Below, one piece after another: positions 25,425-32,332 of a stretch of 64,000 nt of DNA; position 1 is the first letter of the stretch; each line of letters opens with the position of its first letter. Source of the DNA: Palsa-1248 sp963737835 (GTDB lineage Bacteria; Gemmatimonadota; Gemmatimonadetes; Gemmatimonadales; Gemmatimonadaceae); the NCBI GenBank assembly GCA_963737835.1, contig CAVTUH010000001.1:3782001-3846000 (forward strand). Reading direction: 5' to 3'. A program made the position numbers and the translations under genes. A model generated the notes under the pieces. The model saw nothing but the letters and a program-made list of their open reading frames with translations, was not told where the DNA came from and searched no databases.

Positions 25425-26506
25425 CCGTCAGCCAGCGCCTCTATCTCGCCGTCGTCCCGGCGATCCTCGGCGTGTTTGCCGTTGCGGGGCTGGCCTACTG
25501 GGGCCCGTTCGGATCACGTGCGCCCAACGTGATCATCCTCGTGGGCATCGTCGCGACTGTCGCGTCGCTCGTCGTCGCCTGGCGCAACACCAGGTACGTT
25601 GCGAATCGCGTCTCGCGGCTCGCGGCTCCCGTTCAGGCCACGCGACTCGACGAGCTGGACACCATCGAGGACGAGGTTGCGCGCCTGCGTCAAGCCGTTG
25701 CCGATGCGGATGCGGCGCAGGGCCGTGCACGGGCAGCGGCCGATCAGCGCGTGCGTGAGAACGCGGAGCTCATGGGCGACGCCGCGACCACGGTCGCTCG
25801 GCAACTCGACGAAGTCCGAATCCCGCTGCACATCCTGCTCGAATCGCGGTTCGGCGATCTCAACGAGAATCAGGAAGAGATGCTGGCTGCGGCCCGCGCC
25901 GCGGCGGATGACCTCCACACGCGCCTCGACCGATTGCGGGCGATCGCCGACGTCGACCGTGGCGCGCTCCGTCTCCGTCCGGAACGCGTGAAGGTCGGCA
26001 ATGTGGTGGCCATGCTCTTGCCCAGCCTGACCGCAGCGGCGCAGCAGGCGGGTGTCATCGTCGAGAGCAACATCTCGCCGCTCGTGCCGGCGGTGATCGC
26101 GGATCGTGCCTGGCTCAGCGAGGCGTTGGCATTGCTGGCGACCGATGCCGTGCGGCGTACGGCGCCAGGCGGCCGCGTCGAGCTCGCGAGTGTCGAGCCG
26201 GCGGGATCGTTGGAGCGCGCGGATGTGCAGGCTCGGGGTAGCGGGGCGACCAGCAGCCCGGAGAGCGGCATGGGGTCGCGTGACGACAGGCCCCAGGTGC
26301 AACTCACCATTTCGCACGGCGGACAACCAGGCCGGCCAATTGACGTCGCGTTCGCCGATCGCCTCATCGGCGCGCAAGGCGGCGCAGTGCAGCACAGGGA
26401 GGACCGCACGCTCATCGCGCTCCCCCCCGACGCCGCACCGAGGGGGGGCGCGGCGCGGGAGACCCCGTCCCACGGGAGCGCTGCGCCGGCCGCTCGGCCG
26501 CGCTAA
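25421..26506 (+). CDS. Degenerate membrane histidine kinase (pseudokinase) downstream of KdpD-N
   Basis: 361 aa from GTG 25421, overlapping the upstream stop as GTGA. Two N-terminal helices (VVPAILGVFAVAGLAYWG and NVIILVGIVATVASLVVAW), then a HAMP/coiled-coil region rich in Ala/Asp/Arg, then a DHp-like pair of helices. Where active kinases have SHELRTPL this reads LDEVRIPL, so the phospho-acceptor His is Asp130. The ATPase N-box Asn appears replaced (LLATDAVRR, Asp242) and the glycine-rich G1/G2 boxes are not recognisable. It probably acts as a non-catalytic partner of the KdpD sensor protein or of the intact kinase. The convergent glycosyltransferase gene overlaps its 3' end. Confidence 0.75.
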   Translation: MTVSQRLYLAVVPAILGVFAVAGLAYWGPFGSRAPNVIILVGIVATVASLVVAWRNTRYVANRVSRLAAPVQATRLDELDTIEDEVARLRQAVADADAAQGRARAAADQRVRENAELMGDAATTVARQLDEVRIPLHILLESRFGDLNENQEEMLAAARAAADDLHTRLDRLRAIADVDRGALRLRPERVKVGNVVAMLLPSLTAAAQQAGVIVESNISPLVPAVIADRAWLSEALALLATDAVRRTAPGGRVELASVEPAGSLERADVQARGSGATSSPESGMGSRDDRPQVQLTISHGGQPGRPIDVAFADRLIGAQGGAVQHREDRTLIALPPDAAPRGGAARETPSHGSAAPAARPR

Positions 26507-27747
26507 GACTCCGTCTGGCCGTTGTCGTGTGATCCCGCTGTGGCCGTCTCGAGCGCCGACCCCATGGGCCCATCGCTCGATGCCCGTGCGCACACTTCGC
26601 GATAACTCAGATCGAGTCGATCGAGCTCGGCGTCCCACGTGAGCGCTTCAGCAGTGGCGCGCGCAGCGGCCCCGAGGCGGCGCGTGCGCTCGCGGTCCTT
26701 GGCAAGCGCCACCATCGCGGCGGCCATTGCGGCCGCGTCTCGCGGTGGGGTCGCAATGCCGTTGATTCCGTCGCGCAAATGGTCTGCCACGCCGCCCGCG
26801 GGCACAGCGATCACCGGCAGGCCACTCGCCATCGCCTCGAGCACCACGAGGCCGAGGGTCTCCGTGAGGGACGCAAACAGGAAGGCGTCGGCGCTCGCGT
26901 AGAGTGCCGGAAGTTCGGCGGTGCGATCCAGGTAGCCCAGCATGATCGTACCAGGTGGTGCGGCCTCGCGAATCGAAGCATCGCATGGGCCCGCGCCCGC
27001 GATGATGAGGCGCGTCGAATCTGGAGGGAGATCGCGTTGCGCCAGCGCGTATGCCTCGACGATCTGCTCGACTCGCTTTTCAATGGCGAGGCGTCCGACG
27101 TGGAGAAAGGCGAACCGGTCGCCGAGACCGAGGCGATCACGCCACACCGCGCTGCGACGAGATGGAGAATACGTCGTGGCGTCGACCCCGCGCCCCCACA
27201 CCTCCACGTCCCGCACGCCGGCTTGCAAGATGTCCGCCCGAGCCGGTGCCGATGGCGTGTAGGTGCGCAAGCTCCGGCGGTGAAAGCGACCAATGTAGGC
27301 GGCGACGGCGTCGCGTAGCCACGGTATGCCGTACGCTGACGTATACCGGGCGAAGTCGGTGTGGTACGATGACACCAGGGGGACGCCGGCCCGGCGCCCG
27401 GCGATCTGGCCGAGGCGCCCGATCATGAATTCGGTCTCGGCGTGAATGATGTTCGGCCGGAAGCGTCGTACCGCACGACTCACTGCGGCATAGGCCGGCG
27501 CCGCGAAGCGCACGTCCGGGTAGAGTGGCATCGGTAGGCTCGGGATCGATACCAGAAGATCAGCGGTCGCGGCCGACGTGTCGGTAAAGACTGTTTTCGC
27601 GTCGGCCGGATAGCGTGGTGCGACAACGGCGCACGACCAACCGCGCGCGCGCAATCCGCTGACACACAGCGCGGTGACGACGGACACCCCGTTGACTTGC
27701 GGGGGGTACGTATCAGTGCAGTAGAGGATCCGCATCCCCGAAGTCAT
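26503..27747 (-). CDS. Glycosyltransferase family 4 (GT-B)
   Basis: About 414 aa. The N-terminal GT-B half opens with MRILYCTDTYPPQVNGVSVV, the typical Gly-bearing loop, with IIHAETEF and VSSYHTDFARY (acceptor-site His). The C-terminal half has FLHVGRLAIEKRVEQIVEAY, a YASADAFLFASLTETLGLV donor-site motif with the conserved Glu, and GLPVIAVPAGGVADHLRDG. This pattern resembles MgtA/PimB-type lipid mannosyl- or glucosyltransferases, which glycosylate membrane lipids from nucleotide or polyprenyl sugars. The phosphodiesterase and PAP2 genes alongside are compatible with lipid work. The start could be ATG 27735. Confidence 0.9.
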   Translation of the reverse strand: MTSGMRILYCTDTYPPQVNGVSVVTALCVSGLRARGWSCAVVAPRYPADAKTVFTDTSAATADLLVSIPSLPMPLYPDVRFAAPAYAAVSRAVRRFRPNIIHAETEFMIGRLGQIAGRRAGVPLVSSYHTDFARYTSAYGIPWLRDAVAAYIGRFHRRSLRTYTPSAPARADILQAGVRDVEVWGRGVDATTYSPSRRSAVWRDRLGLGDRFAFLHVGRLAIEKRVEQIVEAYALAQRDLPPDSTRLIIAGAGPCDASIREAAPPGTIMLGYLDRTAELPALYASADAFLFASLTETLGLVVLEAMASGLPVIAVPAGGVADHLRDGINGIATPPRDAAAMAAAMVALAKDRERTRRLGAAARATAEALTWDAELDRLDLSYREVCARASSDGPMGSALETATAGSHDNGQTES

Positions 27748-27902
27748 CAAAGTGTGAGCGAAGCGTTACCTGTATGTCACACCACGACCAATGTGGTCGT
27801 GGCGAGAGTGGGTTTAGTTGGGCGCGTGCACGCGACGGTGCACTGCCAACTCGTGGGCGGGTGCCCGGCGCGACAATGTACGTCGCTCTCATCGGAGTCG
27901 CC

Positions 27903-28745
27903 ATGAATGAACCGTTTGATGTCCGTCGCGTGGTCCTGGTCGTATTGGATGGGTTGCGTCCCGACGCGATCGAGGCGTTCGGGTTGACACACATGCGACA
28001 TCTCGTCGCCCGGGGGGCGTCGACGCTGGAGGGCTGCACTGTATCACCCAGCGTGACGGCGGCCGCCATGGCGACATTGCTCACCGGACAGACCCCCGCG
28101 CGCCACGGCGTCGTCAGCGACCGGTTCCATATCCCACGCCCGCGCGGGCCACTGGATCCGCTTCCACGCGTGTTGGCCCACGCCGGGTACCCCACCGAGG
28201 TTTTCGTCGGCGGCCTACCACCCTTGTACGGAGGGCTCGCAACGCGCATTGCAAAATATCTCGGCATCGGGCGCACACGATGCGCGGGCGCTGATGCTCG
28301 CGAGATTCTGACGGAAGCGACCGCGGCGCTGAAAGATCAGCGCCGCGGTTTTTTTGTGCTCCATTGGCCGGATGCCGACCGTGCGGGCCATGCACACGGA
28401 TGGATGACGCGGGAGTACGCGGCTGCTGCGCGTGCACTGGACACCGCGCTCGGCGGGCTCGTGCAGCTCCTGCAGCCGGACGAGGCGCACACCCTGCTCA
28501 TCGCGCTGGCGGATCACGGTGGCGGCGGCACCGTGCTCACGGACCATGAGAGCGATCATCCAGCGGACCGCACCATTCCCATTGTGTTCACGGGCTGCGG
28601 GACCGGCCCGGGCGATCTGATCCGCGGCGCCACGCTCGTCGACGTTCCCGCGACGGTGCTTGCGGCGTTGGGCGTCACGATCCCCTCGAGCTACGAGGGC
28701 CGATCGATCCTGGCGCTGCAGCGCGACGTGGTGGCAGCGGCGTAA
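27903..28745 (+). CDS. Alkaline-phosphatase-superfamily phosphodiesterase (type I NPP-like)
   Basis: 280 aa from ATG 27903 (CGGAG about 8 nt upstream). Metal and nucleophile motifs: VVLVVLDGLRPDAIEAF (first metal Asp), TVSPSVTAAAMATLLTGQTP (nucleophile Thr/Ser region), HWPDADRAGHAHGW (Asp/His pair) and LIALADHGGGG (Asp-His). This matches PF01663. There is no signal peptide, so it is cytoplasmic unless the start is earlier. Members cleave phosphodiester bonds of nucleotides, phospholipid head groups or glycan linkers. Its coding sequence contains a strong terminator-like hairpin (28321-28355), described separately. Confidence 0.88.
   Translation: MNEPFDVRRVVLVVLDGLRPDAIEAFGLTHMRHLVARGASTLEGCTVSPSVTAAAMATLLTGQTPARHGVVSDRFHIPRPRGPLDPLPRVLAHAGYPTEVFVGGLPPLYGGLATRIAKYLGIGRTRCAGADAREILTEATAALKDQRRGFFVLHWPDADRAGHAHGWMTREYAAAARALDTALGGLVQLLQPDEAHTLLIALADHGGGGTVLTDHESDHPADRTIPIVFTGCGTGPGDLIRGATLVDVPATVLAALGVTIPSSYEGRSILALQRDVVAAA
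28321..28355 (+). terminator. Canonical intrinsic-terminator structure inside a coding sequence
   Basis: CCGCGGCGCTGA (28321-28332), loop AAGA, exact reverse complement (28337-28348), followed immediately by seven T residues (28349-28355). It encodes residues about 141-151 of the phosphodiesterase in frame (ALKDQRRGFF). As DNA it has every feature of a Rho-independent terminator in the sense direction. Confidence 0.75.
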
Positions 28746-28750
28746 AGTGC

Positions 28751-28792
28751 TGGACGTTGGACGCTGGGCGTTGGGCGTTGGGCGTTGGACGC
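28751..28792. repeat. Tandem 7-bp repeat (TGGACGT/TGGGCGT)
   Basis: Six heptamers: TGGACGT, TGGACGC, TGGGCGT x3, TGGACGC, beginning 6 nt after the phosphodiesterase stop. Same repeat unit as the arms at 50591-50706. No inverted partner or GAGGGCCAG hairpin follows. The rest of the gap to 28950 shows nothing I recognise. Confidence 0.85.
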
Positions 28793-28950
28793 TAGAAACA
28801 GACCGCGGGGCCGGCGAAGGGTGCCGTTCGCGTTTGTCCGGAGGCACGTGGGGGTGGGGCGCAAGGTCAGAACGTGACAGCGGCGGGGTTTTTACAGGAT
28901 CGTTGCGCATCCATCATCGCGATGTCGCGCTTCGCACCTAGCATACGCGC

Positions 28951-29469
28951 ATGGCCGTGTCTCTCCTGACCCGACTCGATGCCGGCGACCGCGCGCTGTT
29001 CATGCGGTGGGCCATCGAGCCGTCCACCGGTTCCCGGCGTGCGTGGGTCGTTCTCACGCATCTGGGAGGGCTGTGGTGCAGCGTGCTGGCCGCGGGGCTT
29101 CCACTCCTGGCGGCTGCCGTCCTTCGTGCGGTGGGGTTCCGTGCGGCACTCGGTCTGGTGATCTCCCACGGCGTCGTGCAGATCATCAAACGGAAGGTCC
29201 TTCGCGAACGACCGTCTACCGCGGTCGGGACTGAGGCGCTGATTACCAGTCCCGACGCCTTCTCCTTCCCGTCCGGTCACGCCACAGCTGCCATGGCTGT
29301 GGCGTTCGTCTATGCGGTGGCGTTTCCGGCGTGGGCGGCTCCGCTCATCATGCTGGCGGCCGCAGTCGGCATCTCCCGTGTCTGCCTCCGCGTGCATTAT
29401 CCGGGCGATGTGCTGGCCGGGCAGGCCATCGCCATCCTCACGGATCTCTGCGTGATGCGCATGATGTAG
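28951..29469 (+). CDS. PAP2-family membrane phosphatase
   Basis: 172 aa with about five hydrophobic segments. The three-part phosphatase signature is complete: KRKVLRERP (KX6RP), FPSGH (PSGH) and SRVCLRVHYPGD (SRX5HX3D). PAP2 enzymes remove phosphate from phosphatidate, undecaprenyl pyrophosphate or similar lipids at the outer face of the inner membrane. A short form like this is typical of UppP-like or PgpB-like bacterial members. It follows the phosphodiesterase by 205 nt and is probably a separate unit. Confidence 0.93.
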   Translation: MAVSLLTRLDAGDRALFMRWAIEPSTGSRRAWVVLTHLGGLWCSVLAAGLPLLAAAVLRAVGFRAALGLVISHGVVQIIKRKVLRERPSTAVGTEALITSPDAFSFPSGHATAAMAVAFVYAVAFPAWAAPLIMLAAAVGISRVCLRVHYPGDVLAGQAIAILTDLCVMRMM

Positions 29470-29572
29470 CACGACATCCGACGGTTGCCTCTCGGTCAGT
29501 CGCTCGTGTACCAGGGTAGCCGCTGACAAAGGTGCAGCGGAGCGTACACGTCTGTTCACCGGTCTGAGTCGC

Positions 29573-30034
29573 ATGGCCACCGTCAAGCAGCCCGATCCTT
29601 CGCCGCCGTCGGCGCTGAGTGCGTTACAAGCGAAGCGGGAGAGGCTGCGCTTCACCAATTTCCGGTTCGTTCGGACGCCGTCGGGGCTGTGTACAGCCGA
29701 GGTCGAGCTCGAGTGGCTCGATGGGGTGACGGTCGTGGGCAAAGCCAGCGGCCAGTCGAGCCCGATGGGTGATCTGCGCATCGCCGCCGAGGCCGCGTTG
29801 CACGCGCTGGAAAACTTCTCCGGCGGGGCGATCGAGTTCGAGCTGGCGGGGATCAAGGCCCTGCGAGCGTTTGACGCCAATATCGTGATCGTCGCCCTGG
29901 GGCTTCGGAAGGGCGAGGGTCCGCGACGGTTGTTGGGTAGCTATCTTGCCGAGCGTGATCCGGTGCGAGCGGCCGTGATCGCCGTCCTGAACGCCACGAA
30001 CCGGCTGCTGGGCAACTTCATCGCGACGCGATGA
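29573..30034 (+). CDS. Protein of unknown function
   Basis: 153 aa, not recognised. A charged N-terminus (ALQAKRERLRFTNFRF) is followed by alternating strand-like segments (CTAEVELEWLDGVTVVGKAS), a glycine/helix segment (GDLRIAAEAALHALENFSGG), two more strands (IEFELAGIKALRAFD and NIVIVALGL) and a C-terminal helix. The strand-G-helix rhythm recalls the LeuA C-terminal regulatory domain, but I would not assign it. The next frame overlaps its stop by 4 nt, although the likely true start of that gene is 138 nt downstream. Codon use looks native. Confidence 0.75.
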   Translation: MATVKQPDPSPPSALSALQAKRERLRFTNFRFVRTPSGLCTAEVELEWLDGVTVVGKASGQSSPMGDLRIAAEAALHALENFSGGAIEFELAGIKALRAFDANIVIVALGLRKGEGPRRLLGSYLAERDPVRAAVIAVLNATNRLLGNFIATR

Positions 30035-30171
30035 CCCATCGCTCGGACGCCGCGGACATCCGCCCTCGTTCGCGCGTGGACGTCGAGCTCAGCAGCGCGC
30101 CTTTTAGTCGTTGCCCCTTTGCGAATGATCGAGATTTGCCGCGGCACGTCGCACGCAATCTGCTGTCTCCC

Positions 30172-31737
30172 ATGAGCGACGGTTCCCGGCGTTCCTCGAC
30201 GCGCGCCCAGTGGACAGCTGGGCTCGCCGTCGTGGTCCTCTGCGCTGCCTGCGCGCATCACATCGCGCAGCCCGGGCCTGCGCCCGCGCACGGTGATTCT
30301 GGCGCGACGGGCGGCCCCGCATCGACAGGCACAGCTTCGACCGACTCATCGGCACCGACCCATGGCGCGCGCGCGATGGCGAGGGACTCGGCGACCGGCG
30401 CCGATCTCGTCACCCATCAGGATGTGACCCAACAGGCGCTGCGCGTCTTTGGCGACTCGACCGGCGACAACGCGGATGCCCACGCGACAACCGATAGCAC
30501 CACACCCGGGGCCAGCGGGCCTGGGCCGACATGGGACATTGATGTCCGGTCGTATGCGACGCAGCGGCGCGTGGAGTATTTCGTCGCCCGATTTACGGGA
30601 GAAGCGCGCGACCGGTTCGCGCTGTGGGTGGAGCGAGGCACGCGGTACGAGCCTTTGATTCGTGCGAAGTTGCGAGCGGCGGGACTGCCTGAGGACATGG
30701 CGTATCTGCCGATCATTGAAAGCGGCTACTCCCCGGGGGCGTACTCGAGGGCCGCCGCGGTCGGCTTGTGGCAGCTCATGACGTCCACCGCGCAAGGCGC
30801 GGGTTTGCGAGTGGATTGGTGGGTCGACGAGCGGCGTGATCCCGTGCGGTCAACGGATGCGGCGATCCGCTTCCTGCGCTACCTCAAGGACCAGTTTGGC
30901 TCTATCTACCTGGCCGCCGCCGCGTACGACGGTGGTCCCGGTCGCATCTCGCGGGGGCTGGCGCGGTACGCTGACGATTTCGAGGGGACTTCGGGGGACG
31001 ATCTGTTCTTCGCGCTCGCGGACAAGAAATACCTGCGCGTGGAGACGAAGGATTACGTCCCGCAACTCATCGCTGCCGCGCTGGTCGCGAAGGAGCCCGC
31101 CCGCTACGGCCTGCACATTCAGCCGCAACCGCTGTACTCGTACGACTCGGTGCGTGTGGGACCGTCGACGCCGTTAGTAGCGATCGCGCAGGCGGCGGCG
31201 ACCGATCCTGCGACCATCGCGGACCTCAATCCGCATGTGCTGCGCGGCGTCACACCGCCCAAAGATTCCTTCACGGTCCGCGTTCCCGTGGGACGGGGCG
31301 CGCAGTTCGACGACGCGTTTGCCGCGCTCGACTCAGCGACGCGCCGCGCTTACGCCGTGTTGACCACCCGGCGGGGCGAGACCTGGACGACGTTGGCTCG
31401 ACGATCCGGCGCCAGTGTCCGCGAGCTGCGTGTCTACAACCATGGGTTGACTGCGGCGAAGAGCGGTCGGCTCCCGGCGGGGGAGCGGGTGCTGGTGCCG
31501 ACGACCGCGGTCGTCAAGGCAGCACGCGATGTCCCCGATCCATCGATCGAGCGGTATGGAAGCGGGCGGCAGATCCATATCGTGCGATCGGGCGAGTCGT
31601 TGAGCCGCATCGCCGTTCACTACCACACGACCGTCGCTTCGCTCATGCGGTTGAACGGGCTCCGAAAGAGCACGATTCTCCCCGGGCAAGCGCTCGTGAT
31701 CTCCGGCGCGCCCAGGAGACATCGCAGTCATAGCTGA
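30172..31737 (+). CDS. MltD-like lytic transglycosylase lipoprotein with two LysM domains
   Basis: 521 aa from ATG 30172, chosen because it gives a proper signal ending in LCAAC (lipidated Cys27). After a Thr/Ser/Ala-rich linker, the SLT domain shows the catalytic Glu in YLPIIESGYSPGAYS, then AAAVGLWQLMTSTAQGAGL and YLAAAAYDGGPGRISRGL. Two C-terminal LysM repeats follow (TRRGETWTTLARRSGASVRE and VRSGESLSRIAVHYHTTVAS). It cleaves peptidoglycan glycan strands to anhydromuropeptides from the outer membrane. In the second conserved segment Asp replaces the usual Asn of AYNGGPG. The frame is open to 30031 but the added sequence is unconserved. Confidence 0.93.
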   Translation: MSDGSRRSSTRAQWTAGLAVVVLCAACAHHIAQPGPAPAHGDSGATGGPASTGTASTDSSAPTHGARAMARDSATGADLVTHQDVTQQALRVFGDSTGDNADAHATTDSTTPGASGPGPTWDIDVRSYATQRRVEYFVARFTGEARDRFALWVERGTRYEPLIRAKLRAAGLPEDMAYLPIIESGYSPGAYSRAAAVGLWQLMTSTAQGAGLRVDWWVDERRDPVRSTDAAIRFLRYLKDQFGSIYLAAAAYDGGPGRISRGLARYADDFEGTSGDDLFFALADKKYLRVETKDYVPQLIAAALVAKEPARYGLHIQPQPLYSYDSVRVGPSTPLVAIAQAAATDPATIADLNPHVLRGVTPPKDSFTVRVPVGRGAQFDDAFAALDSATRRAYAVLTTRRGETWTTLARRSGASVRELRVYNHGLTAAKSGRLPAGERVLVPTTAVVKAARDVPDPSIERYGSGRQIHIVRSGESLSRIAVHYHTTVASLMRLNGLRKSTILPGQALVISGAPRRHRSHS

Positions 31738-31895
31738 ACGGCGGGTCTGGGGACGGTCGCTGTCGCGGCCCTGGAAAGGAGAAAGGGGAAAGGAGAAAGG
31801 AGACGGGCCATGTCTCGGAGCGCCTTGTCTCCTTTCTCCTTTCTGTGGGTCTCCTTTCTCGGGCGCGCGCAGCGCCCGTCCCGAACCCGCCGTTC
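31736..31895. repeat. Composite purine/pyrimidine inverted repeat (E4)
   Basis: Outer 11-bp perfect inverted repeat GAACGGCGGGT (31736-31746) and ACCCGCCGTTC (31885-31895). Inside: a purine tract (31773-31804, repeats of GGAAAGGAGAAAGG), a 20-nt spacer, a pyrimidine tract (31826-31860, TCTCCTTTCTCC and TCTCCTTTCTC) and right hairpin CGGGCGC-GCGCA-GCGCCCG (31860-31878). It overlaps the stop codon of the transglycosylase gene and separates it from padR. Confidence 0.75.
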
Positions 31896-31981
31896 GGTTT
31901 TCACACCGATGCTCTTGCCAGAACGCTGATCCAGCCCTAGCATCCACTCCCATAGACGTGACAAGGGGGGAGGGGTTACGC

Positions 31982-32332
31982 ATGACGGGTGCGACACGGT
32001 CGGGCGAGCTGCTGCAGGGGACGCTCGCGATCCTGATTCTCAAAGCGCTCTACGCGGAGCCGACGCACGGGTATGGCATCGCGCGGTGGATCGAGGGGAC
32101 GACGCACGACGTATTGCGCGTCGAGGAGGGATCGCTCTATCCGGCGCTCCGGAGACTCGAGGACCGGGGACTGGTCGACAGCGAGTGGGGCCTGTCGGAG
32201 AACAATCGCCGTGCGCGGTACTACCGGATCACGACGACCGGCCGAGCCTATCTCCGGGCTGAGGCAGTCGCGTGGACCCGCTATGCGGGAGCGGTGACCA
32301 GCGTCTTGCGCGCGGCTCCGGCGCTCGCGTGA
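31982..32332 (+). CDS. PadR-family transcriptional regulator
   Basis: 116 aa from ATG 31982, which has GGGGGAGG about 9 nt upstream; the GTG at 31958 is less likely. The PadR winged helix is complete: LLQGTLAILILKALYAEPTH, HGYGIARWIEG, VEEGSLYPALRRLEDRGLV and RARYYRITTTGRAYL. The short C-terminal helix is that of small PadR-s2 types. It overlaps the ADOP permease gene as GTGA (32329-32332), the widespread PadR/ADOP arrangement in Gemmatimonadota and Acidobacteriota, and likely represses its own operon. Confidence 0.95.
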   Translation: MTGATRSGELLQGTLAILILKALYAEPTHGYGIARWIEGTTHDVLRVEEGSLYPALRRLEDRGLVDSEWGLSENNRRARYYRITTTGRAYLRAEAVAWTRYAGAVTSVLRAAPALA

